A DNA stretch of 32,290 nt, taken from Clostridium sp. CAG:433. GTDB taxonomy: Bacteria > Bacillota_I > Bacilli_A > RF39 > UBA660. The stretch covers positions 89,125 through 121,414 of the forward strand of contig FR893558.1 of NCBI GenBank assembly GCA_000433675.1. Direction: 5' to 3'. The notes beneath the pieces were generated by a model. The model had not been told where the DNA came from. It did no database searches and worked only from the letters and a program-made list of their open reading frames with translations. Positions 15,708 to 21,146 of the stretch are shown piece by piece. A program made the translations under genes and the position numbers. The first letter of the stretch is position 1. Each line of letters opens with the position of its first letter.

Positions 15708-15739
15708 TTGACAATATGTTTGTATTGTGTCATTATAAT
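15708..15739 (+). promoter_or_regulatory. Probable promoter for the unknown gene at 15764
   Basis: A perfect TTGACA (15708-15713) and a perfect TATAAT (15734-15739), but with a long 20-nt spacer. RNA would start near 15746, so the upstream ATG at 15716 cannot be the start codon. Confidence 0.45.
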
Positions 15740-15763
15740 TTCCACAAAGAGAAGATGAAAGTG

Positions 15764-16147
15764 ATGCAAGAAGTTGTTAATGAAGAATTTTTTGAAAAAC
15801 TTGCTGCTGATTATGAATTTAAAAGTAAATCAATAAAAAAGTGGTGGAATATGTTAACATCAAGTTTTGATTTTATTCAAAATGATGATATGGGAGCATG
15901 TTGCCTTAGTAGAGTTGCAGATTATAGAAGTCAAAGTAATGATGCATCAAAAAATAAATATAGTGGAGATAAAATGAGTTCTGATGAACACTCAAGAACA
16001 ATAAGTTTTGAATGCACTCTTTTAAAAAAAGATATTTTAAGAGCGGTAAAAGAAACTTATCCAATGTACTTTGATCAACCTATAGAAATAGAAAATGAAG
16101 GAGAAATGGTTTTAGTTTATTCTCCTAAAGATAATAATGCATTTTAA
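15764..16147 (+). CDS. Hypothetical small soluble protein
   Basis: 127 aa from ATG 15764, or 130 aa from ATG 15755; GAGAAG around 15749-15754 fits 15764 better. The longer frame opening at 15716 is rejected since it lies in the promoter. Not recognised. No signal peptide or transmembrane helix. The N-terminal part has KSKSIKKWWNMLTSSFDFIQ; the middle has a paired-Cys segment DMGACCLSRVADYRSQ followed by a polar, low-hydrophobicity stretch; the C-terminal third is more ordered (SFECTLLKKDILRAVKETYP). It sits alone between aspS and the 6S RNA gene. No terminator of its own is evident before the 6S promoter. Function unknown. Confidence 0.65.
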   Translation: MQEVVNEEFFEKLAADYEFKSKSIKKWWNMLTSSFDFIQNDDMGACCLSRVADYRSQSNDASKNKYSGDKMSSDEHSRTISFECTLLKKDILRAVKETYPMYFDQPIEIENEGEMVLVYSPKDNNAF

Positions 16148-16209
16148 TATTACATTATGTATAAAAAGGTAAAGTTTTGTCAAAAGACTTTATTTTTTTA
16201 TTATGAATA

Positions 16210-16218
16210 TGGTATAAT
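16210..16218 (+). promoter_or_regulatory. Extended -10 promoter for 6S RNA
   Basis: TGGTATAAT (perfect TGnTATAAT), 6 nt before the proposed 5' end at 16225. A TTGTCA at 16177-16182 is too far (30 nt) to be its -35. Confidence 0.6.
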
Positions 16219-16224
16219 TAAATT

Positions 16225-16399
16225 GCCTAGAAGAGATACAGGTGTAATAAAACCGACTAAATGACTTATAAGGGAATCAGAATTAGTAGGTGGTGTTGAA
16301 TACTTAAATTTATTTAAGGATCCTAAAGCCTATTATGGGATGCCCACCTGCACATACGTGTAGGTTTATAGTCCCTGCCTCTTCATTAGGCATTTTTTT
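16225..16399 (+). ncRNA. ssrS: 6S RNA (bsrA/ssrS type)
   Basis: 6S RNA binds the housekeeping RNA polymerase by mimicking an open promoter and dampens transcription in slow growth. The 5' end GCCTAGAAGAGATACAGG pairs with the 3' end CCTGCCTCTTCATTAGGC as a broken closing stem, a 6S hallmark. The interior contains a largely unpaired centre and a GTGTTGAATA stretch, and TGCCCACCTGCAC resembles the conserved 3' central-bubble region of Bacillota 6S RNAs. Length is about 170 nt. An extended -10 lies at the right distance and a T-run (16393-16399) ends it. It sits between aspS and tcdA, where B. subtilis carries bsrA (6S-1). I rate the call as strong but based on fold and position, not on a covariance search. 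Confidence 0.8.
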
Positions 16400-16411
16400 G
16401 TGAGGTAAAAT

Positions 16412-16999
16412 ATGGATTATGAAATTATTGTTAATAAAAGTTTTCCGATAAAGGATGAGGATTTACCAAAAAAATTGGTGGTTGTAGGCAAAAACGACCA
16501 TCCAAGTGTAAATTTAGAAAATGAATCAAACGATATTTTATTAGAAGAAAAAGCAGCTTATTATTTTATTAGAATGATTGAAGATTTAAATAAAAATCAT
16601 TTAAATAAGATTATTCCAGATAGTGGATATAGAACTATTGAAAAACAAGAAAAAATATTAGAGTTTTATTTGAAATGTGATGGTGATAAAGCATATGAAA
16701 GAGTAGCATTACCTAGAACAAGTGAACATCATACTGGTCTTGCAATAGATATAGCAATGATAAAAGATGACAAATATACTGATGAAATATCTGGTAATGA
16801 ACCTGAAATTATAGAATTACATAATATATGTCATAAATATGGCTTTATTTTAAGATATCCTAAAGATAAAACCGAAATAACTGGTTATGAATATGAACCA
16901 TGGCATTTTAGATTTATTGGATTAGAATTAGCAAAAAAGATTTATGATACTAAATTAACTTTAGAAGAAATAAAACAAAAAGAAAATAATATGATATAA
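16412..16999 (+). CDS. M15B D,D-carboxypeptidase/dipeptidase, VanXY/VanY-like, no signal peptide
   Basis: Zinc peptidase of family M15B, which trims D-Ala from peptidoglycan precursors or splits D-Ala-D-Ala. 195 aa. Visible: DSGYRTIEKQEKIL (about 70-83), the zinc motif SEHHTGLAIDIAM (about 107-119, SxHxxGxAxD) and EPWHFRFIG (about 169-177) with the catalytic Glu and third zinc His. All needed residues are present. The N-terminus (MDYEIIVNKSFPIKDEDLPK) is not hydrophobic, so the enzyme appears cytoplasmic, like VanXY, rather than anchored like VanY. The start at 16412 follows GTGAGG just after the 6S terminator; no longer start is possible without entering the 6S gene. Resistance to vancomycin must not be inferred: no vanHA-type partners are near. 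Confidence 0.85.
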   Translation: MDYEIIVNKSFPIKDEDLPKKLVVVGKNDHPSVNLENESNDILLEEKAAYYFIRMIEDLNKNHLNKIIPDSGYRTIEKQEKILEFYLKCDGDKAYERVALPRTSEHHTGLAIDIAMIKDDKYTDEISGNEPEIIELHNICHKYGFILRYPKDKTEITGYEYEPWHFRFIGLELAKKIYDTKLTLEEIKQKENNMI

Positions 17000-17000
17000 T
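16992..17000 (+). promoter_or_regulatory. Extended -10 promoter for tcdA
   Basis: TGATATAAT (TGnTATAAT) overlapping the stop codon of the peptidase gene. RNA should begin near 17007, only about 9 nt before the ATG at 17016, so the GGTGAT ribosome site would be at the very 5' end. Confidence 0.5.
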
Positions 17001-17015
17001 TTATTTGGTGATATT

Positions 17016-17708
17016 ATGTTTGATAGATTAGAAAGATTAATTGGTAAAGAAAATTTAAATAAATTACATACTAAGACAGTTGCTGTTATAGGAGTAGGTG
17101 GTGTTGGTGGATACGTTGTTGAAACACTTATTAGAAATGGAATAGAAAACATTATAATAGTAGATGCTGATACTATAGATATAACAAATAAAAATAGACA
17201 AATAATTGCGCTTGATTCAAGTTTAAATATGAAGAAAGTAGATGCATTTGAAAAAAGAATAAAAGATATAAATCCTAGATGTAATGTAACTAAATATGAT
17301 ATATTTTTAAATGAAGAAACTAAAAAGATATTGTTTAACAATAAAATAGATTATTTAGTAGATTCATGTGATACAGTAACTACCAAAATAATGCTTATTA
17401 GAGAGTGTTTAAATAGAAATATTAAATTTATATCAAGTATGGGAACTGGTAATAAATTTGATCCTACTAAATTAAAAATAATGGATCTTAAAAAAACAAG
17501 TTATGATCCACTTGCTAAAGTAATAAGACATGAAATAAATAAATTAAATATAAAAGATGATATAACTGTATTATCAAGTACAGAAATGCCCGTTAAAATA
17601 GGAATTAGAACTCCAGCATCTTATAGTGTAGTACCAAATACGGCAGGTATATTGATTGCGGATTATATTCTGAAAGATATATTAAATGATTCAGTTATAA
17701 ATGTATAA
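17016..17708 (+). CDS. tcdA: tRNA threonylcarbamoyladenosine dehydratase (CsdL/TcdA), ThiF/E1 fold
   Basis: ATP-dependent enzyme that cyclises t6A37 to ct6A in ANN-decoding tRNAs. 230 aa, typical of the Bacillota form. Visible: N-terminal MFDRLERLIG, the Rossmann ATP-binding VAVIGVGGVGGYVVETLIRNG (GxGGVGG, about residues 24-30), VDADTIDITNKNRQ with the adenylation-site Asp/Asn/Arg/Gln, and DSCDTVTTKIMLIREC. The C-terminus ends with the ASYSVVPNTAGILIADYIL membrane-proximal helix of the family. It converges on rarA, which is its neighbour also in B. subtilis (yrvM-yrvN), though there in the same direction. Confidence 0.92.
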   Translation: MFDRLERLIGKENLNKLHTKTVAVIGVGGVGGYVVETLIRNGIENIIIVDADTIDITNKNRQIIALDSSLNMKKVDAFEKRIKDINPRCNVTKYDIFLNEETKKILFNNKIDYLVDSCDTVTTKIMLIRECLNRNIKFISSMGTGNKFDPTKLKIMDLKKTSYDPLAKVIRHEINKLNIKDDITVLSSTEMPVKIGIRTPASYSVVPNTAGILIADYILKDILNDSVINV

Positions 17709-17710
17709 TA

Positions 17711-17747
17711 AAAGGAACAATTATTTACTTTGTTCCTTTATTTTTTT
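17711..17747. terminator. Bidirectional terminator between tcdA and rarA
   Basis: AAAGGAACAA (17711-17720) pairs with TTGTTCCTTT (17730-17739), with a T-run on the plus side (17741 on) and a short T-rich run on the minus side. The right arm is inside the rarA 3' coding end. Confidence 0.75.
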
Positions 17748-18944
17748 TATTCTTTGATCTATAAGTGCTAAATTTTGTTCATATTTACTAGTTAATTTTG
17801 GTTTATAATATATTTTATTTACTAAATTATCTGGCATATATTGTTGAACTACGAAACTACCTTTGTAATCATGAGGATATTTATAAATAGTAGAATCTAT
17901 TCTAATTGTTTCTGGAATAGGGTAGTTATTACCACTTTCAATATCTTTAATTGCATCATGTAGTGCACTATATGCACTATTTGATTTAGGGGATAATGCC
18001 ATTTCTGTAATTGTAACAGATAAAGGAATCATCGCTTCTGGCATTCCAACTCTTTCACAAGCATTAATACATGCATCAACTTTAGGACCCATTGATGGAT
18101 TAGCAAGTCCAATATCTTCGTAAGCAATAACTGTCATTCTTCTATAAATACTATCTAAATCTTCAATTACAAGAAGTCTTGCAAGATAATGTAATGCTGC
18201 ATTTACATCTGAACCTCTAATTGATTTTTGAAATGCACTAAGTAAATCATAATGACCTGTTTCATCTTTATCAGCAAATAATGCAGGTTTATTATTTATC
18301 TTAGTTACAACATCCATAGTTATATTTTTATCACTAGTAGAGTAATAACATATTTCAAGTAAATTATAGGCACTTCTAAGATCTCCAGATGATAGTTTTG
18401 CAATGTATTCTATTACATCTTTTTTAATTTTTATACCTTTTAAATCCTCACATTTAATAGCTTTATTAAGTCCTTCAATAACTTCATCTAAAGTAAGAGG
18501 CTTAAGTTCAAATATTTGGCATCTACTTCTAATTGCTGGATTGATTTTGTGATATGGATTGGATGTAGTAAGACCAATTAAAGTAATAAGACCAGATTCT
18601 AGGTGTGGTAATAATATATCTTGTTTATCTTTATTAAGTCTATGTATTTCATCAATAATAAGTACAATACCATCATACATTTTTGCTTCCTCTATTACAA
18701 CTTCTATATCTTTTTTATTATTAACAGTTGCATTAAGTACTCTATATTTTTCATTTATAGATCCTGCGATAGCGCATGCGATAGATGTTTTACCAATTCC
18801 AGGATTACCATATAAAATCATAGAAAATATTCTTTTATTATTTATAAAGTTTCTAATAGGAGCATTTTCTCCAACTAAGTGTTTTTGACCGATAACATCA
18901 TCAATTGTTTTTGGTCTTAATTTAAGTGCGAGTGGTGTATTCAT
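17721..18944 (-). CDS. rarA: Replication-associated recombination protein A (MgsA/RarA AAA+ ATPase)
   Basis: AAA+ ATPase acting at stalled replication forks. 407 aa, slightly short of the usual 420-440. Visible: LALKLRPKTIDDVIGQKHLVG near the N-terminus, Walker A LYGNPGIGKTSIA, Walker B IDEIHRLNKDKQD, sensor LIGLTTSNPYHKINPAIRSRC with the Arg finger, and the tetramerisation part with YEDIGLANP and the terminal DYKGSFVVQQYMPD. I use the ATG at 18944 over one at 18962 because AAAGGA lies between them at the right distance. A TATAAT-like -10 on the minus strand (18968-18973) precedes it, divergent to the gene at 19006. Confidence 0.93.
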   Translation of the reverse strand: MNTPLALKLRPKTIDDVIGQKHLVGENAPIRNFINNKRIFSMILYGNPGIGKTSIACAIAGSINEKYRVLNATVNNKKDIEVVIEEAKMYDGIVLIIDEIHRLNKDKQDILLPHLESGLITLIGLTTSNPYHKINPAIRSRCQIFELKPLTLDEVIEGLNKAIKCEDLKGIKIKKDVIEYIAKLSSGDLRSAYNLLEICYYSTSDKNITMDVVTKINNKPALFADKDETGHYDLLSAFQKSIRGSDVNAALHYLARLLVIEDLDSIYRRMTVIAYEDIGLANPSMGPKVDACINACERVGMPEAMIPLSVTITEMALSPKSNSAYSALHDAIKDIESGNNYPIPETIRIDSTIYKYPHDYKGSFVVQQYMPDNLVNKIYYKPKLTSKYEQNLALIDQRIKKIKEQSK

Positions 18945-18967
18945 ATTTATCAGTCCTTTCATATATA

Positions 18968-19000
18968 ATTATACAATAATTTATCAATTATTCATATAAT
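18968..19000. promoter_or_regulatory. Divergent promoter pair rarA / 19006 gene
   Basis: On the minus strand TATAAT at 18968-18973 serves rarA. On the plus strand TATAAT at 18995-19000 ends 5 nt before the ATG at 19006, so that transcript would start at or on the start codon. Confidence 0.45.
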
Positions 19001-19005
19001 TTATT

Positions 19006-19386
19006 ATGGATAAAGGCAAATTAGATAAATTAAAAGATATTAAAGTTGAAAATTTTGTTTGGGTAATTTATATAATAATTATTATTCTTAGTTATTATGC
19101 AAATAGCGTTGAAAAGAAGTTTCTTTTATATGATGATGAAAAAAGTAAAAAGGAATACCAAGGATTAATGATTTTTATATTCTTAATATTACTTATAGTG
19201 TATTATTATTTTGCCCAAGATGGATACAATAAAATTATGGAATTAGATGAAAATGATTCAAATAAAAAGAAAGTATTATCGCATGCGGCATTTATAGGTT
19301 CATTTTTAATTTTAATTAGTGGAATTATATTTCTATATATTTTAATTGTTGATGATGAAATAGAAACTGAAATAGCATTTAATTAA
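19006..19386 (+). CDS. Hypothetical three-helix membrane protein, probably leaderless mRNA
   Basis: 126 aa, not recognised. Three hydrophobic helices at about 18-35, 52-70 and 92-113, separated by charged loops (KKFLLYDDEKSKKEYQ; MELDENDSNKKK) and ending in an acidic tail. No signal cleavage site. There is no ribosome site: the bases before the ATG are TATAATTTATT, with the -10 hexamer itself only 5 nt away. Initiation would therefore be leaderless. The next ATG is far inside, so no alternative start rescues a leader. It is a lone gene; no obvious terminator follows. Function unknown. Confidence 0.65.
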   Translation: MDKGKLDKLKDIKVENFVWVIYIIIIILSYYANSVEKKFLLYDDEKSKKEYQGLMIFIFLILLIVYYYFAQDGYNKIMELDENDSNKKKVLSHAAFIGSFLILISGIIFLYILIVDDEIETEIAFN

Positions 19387-19457
19387 TAAAATGTAATAGT
19401 TAAAAATTCAAACTATGTAAATAATTGTACACTTTTTACTTATTATATATACATTAA

Positions 19458-19486
19458 TTGACAATGATAAAATTAATTGCTATATT
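19458..19486 (+). promoter_or_regulatory. Strong promoter for the 19511-20282 operon
   Basis: Perfect TTGACA (19458-19463), 17-nt spacer, TATATT (19481-19486), with a TGC extension before the -10. GAAGGAGAT follows as ribosome site. Confidence 0.75.
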
Positions 19487-19510
19487 TAAAATAGCGAAGG
19501 AGATAAAAGT

Positions 19511-20056
19511 ATGAAAGAAAATAGAGATTATAGTGGTAAAACAGAAAGAGTTATAGAAGAAGAATACGATAAACAAATGAAAGCAATAGATAACAAATTA
19601 AATATTGATAGAAAAATTAAACAAACAAATAATGCTAGAAGAAAACAAGTTGCAATTCAAAAAAGTGTAATGATTGCTGCATTAGCAGTTTTAACAACAT
19701 TAGGTGCTAAACAAGCCTATAATATTAATAAAGGAGAAGAAATGATTGCTAATGATTTTCATAGTAATGTAACATCAGATATTGGATGTGGTAATTATAC
19801 AGATGGTTTCCATTTCAATATTGGACAGCAAAATGTTTCATATGATTATGCAATTGATTATATAAGATCACAAGCAGATTCAAAAGGATATGATGATGTA
19901 CAAACATATATAGCATTAAAAAGAATGTATAGTAGAGAAATTGCAAAAGATGTTGTAGGTGAAACAATTGATGGTGATGATATAATTAAAGAAGCCTATA
20001 AAACTTATAAAACAGATACAGTAACTAAAGAAGAAGGTGTTGGCTATGGAAAATAA
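19511..20056 (+). CDS. Hypothetical single-pass membrane protein
   Basis: 181 aa, not recognised. A highly charged cytoplasmic N-terminus of about 50 residues (many Lys/Arg/Glu) precedes one helix, about 52-70 (SVMIAALAVLTTLGAKQAYNI). An outside-facing domain of about 110 residues follows with DIGCGNYTDGFHFNIGQQN (one Cys) and helical VQTYIALKRMYSREIAKDVV. The long basic lead makes a classical signal peptide unlikely; a type II anchor fits better. It has the strongest promoter in the region and GAAGGAG 7 nt before the ATG. Its last 11 bases overlap the next gene. Function unknown; the two probably work together. Confidence 0.72.
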   Translation: MKENRDYSGKTERVIEEEYDKQMKAIDNKLNIDRKIKQTNNARRKQVAIQKSVMIAALAVLTTLGAKQAYNINKGEEMIANDFHSNVTSDIGCGNYTDGFHFNIGQQNVSYDYAIDYIRSQADSKGYDDVQTYIALKRMYSREIAKDVVGETIDGDDIIKEAYKTYKTDTVTKEEGVGYGK

Positions 20057-20282
20057 GGAATTAGAAGCAGTTACATTTAACGATATTGATTATGCAATAT
20101 TAGATGAAATAGATAATTTTATTTATACAGTAAATGTAAATAATGCAAATGATATTAAAATATTTAAAACTAAAATAGAAGAAGATAATGAAATATTAGA
20201 AGAATTATCAGAAGAAGAACAAAGTATTGCATTGGTTAAATTTTATGAGAAACACAAAGATTTAGTAAGTATAAACGAATAA
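20046..20282 (+). CDS. Small acidic protein, possibly DUF1292 (YrzB)-like
   Basis: 78 aa from the ATG at 20046; the in-frame GTG at 20037 is part of the AAGGTG ribosome site and is not used. Soluble and acidic: FNDIDYAILDEIDNFIYTVN, then a KIFKTKIEEDNEILEELSEEEQ-type stretch ending in VKFYEKH. The order beta-strand, acidic turn, E-E-rich helix and a final F-Y-E-K helix recalls DUF1292/YrzB proteins, but identity is weak and the call is tentative. It overlaps the membrane-protein gene before it (translational coupling) and ends at a terminator. Confidence 0.65.
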   Translation: MENKELEAVTFNDIDYAILDEIDNFIYTVNVNNANDIKIFKTKIEEDNEILEELSEEEQSIALVKFYEKHKDLVSINE

Positions 20283-20295
20283 TTTAAATACCTAT

Positions 20296-20326
20296 AAAGT
20301 TAGATTTAATTTCTAACTTTTTTTAA
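20296..20326 (+). terminator. Terminator of 19511-20282 operon
   Basis: AAAGTTAGA (20296-20304), 7-nt loop, TCTAACTTT (20312-20320), then T-run. Confidence 0.85.
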
Positions 20327-20347
20327 TTTTTATATAACATTTAAAAA

Positions 20348-20423
20348 ATATGAAAAATATTTCATATGAATATTGCTTCATATGAAAAAGTATGATATTA
20401 TGTATATGAAATTTATTTCATAT
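20348..20423 (+). promoter_or_regulatory. Triple palindromic operator over the ABC transporter promoter
   Basis: Three 20-bp sites of form ATATGAAA-N4-TTTCATAT: 20348-20367 (perfect), 20364-20383 (inner base of each arm differs) and 20404-20423 (perfect). The first two overlap by 4 bases (16-bp step), and an extra left half-site lies at 20380-20387. The promoter TTGCTT (20373-20378), 17 nt, TATTAT (20396-20401) lies inside: site 2 covers the -35 and site 3 the RNA start. This is a repressor layout, most likely for the TetR protein encoded at 23553. The ribosome site AAGGAGGAG directly follows site 3. Confidence 0.75.
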
Positions 20424-20434
20424 AAGGAGGAGTT

Positions 20435-21145
20435 ATGAATAATTTTATAGAATTTAAAAATGTAACAAAAGGTTACAAAATAGGTGATAAAACTTATAAT
20501 GCACTTAATAATGTAAGTTTTTCATTACCAAAAGGGGAATTTGTTTGTATACTTGGTCCATCAGGAGCAGGTAAATCAACACTTTTAAACTTACTTGGTG
20601 GAATGGATACTGTAACAAGTGGTGATATAATAATTGATAAAGAAAATATATCTAAAAAAAGTGATAAAGAACTAACTAGTTATAGAGCAGAAAATGTAGG
20701 ATTTATATTCCAATTTTATAATATACTTCCAACACTAACAGTTCTAGAAAATGTTGAAATAGTAAAAGATATTGTAAAAAAACCTAAATCTGCTAAAAAG
20801 ATACTAAAAGATGTAGGACTTGAAAATCATTTAAATAAGTTTCCTAACCAATTATCAGGAGGAGAACAACAAAGAGTGTCAATCGCAAGAGCAATTGCTA
20901 AAAATCCTAAATTACTTTTATGTGATGAACCTACTGGTGCACTTGATTCAAAAACAGGTGTAGAAGTATTAAAATTACTTAAAAAACAATGTGATGCAAA
21001 TAACGGGGAAAATACGGTTATTATAGTTACACATAATGCTTTAATCGCAGAAGTTGCGGATAAAGTAATTAGACTTAAAAATGGGCAAATAGAAAGTAAT
21101 ACAGTAAATAAACATCCTAAAAACATTGATGAGGTAGAGTGGTAA
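20435..21145 (+). CDS. ABC transporter ATP-binding protein (MacB/LolD/SalX type)
   Basis: ATPase subunit of a MacB-type ABC system, used for efflux of antimicrobial peptides or lipids; cytosolic face of the membrane. 236 aa, full length. Visible: Walker A GPSGAGKSTLL (about 42-52), Q-loop FIFQFYNILP, signature LSGGEQQRVSIARA (about 139-152), Walker B LLLCDEPTGALD and the switch His in VIIVTHN. All motifs intact. A strong AAGGAGGAG site precedes the ATG. The permease gene starts 1 nt after the stop, and a TetR regulator follows, so this is a self-contained, probably inducible unit. Substrate cannot be told; TetR control suggests a small toxic or lipophilic compound. Confidence 0.94.
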   Translation: MNNFIEFKNVTKGYKIGDKTYNALNNVSFSLPKGEFVCILGPSGAGKSTLLNLLGGMDTVTSGDIIIDKENISKKSDKELTSYRAENVGFIFQFYNILPTLTVLENVEIVKDIVKKPKSAKKILKDVGLENHLNKFPNQLSGGEQQRVSIARAIAKNPKLLLCDEPTGALDSKTGVEVLKLLKKQCDANNGENTVIIVTHNALIAEVADKVIRLKNGQIESNTVNKHPKNIDEVEW

Positions 21146-21146
21146 T

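Noticed and set aside
15716..15763. Longer start for the 15764 gene at ATG 15716
   Set aside because: That ATG lies between the TTGACA and TATAAT boxes of its own likely promoter and has no ribosome site.
16177..16182. TTGTCA as -35 of the 6S RNA promoter
   Set aside because: It is 30 nt from the -10; the extended TGGTATAAT explains the promoter better.
16412..16999. Vancomycin resistance gene
   Set aside because: A VanXY/VanY-like fold alone does not give resistance; no vanHA/C ligase, racemase or VanRS genes are present in the window.
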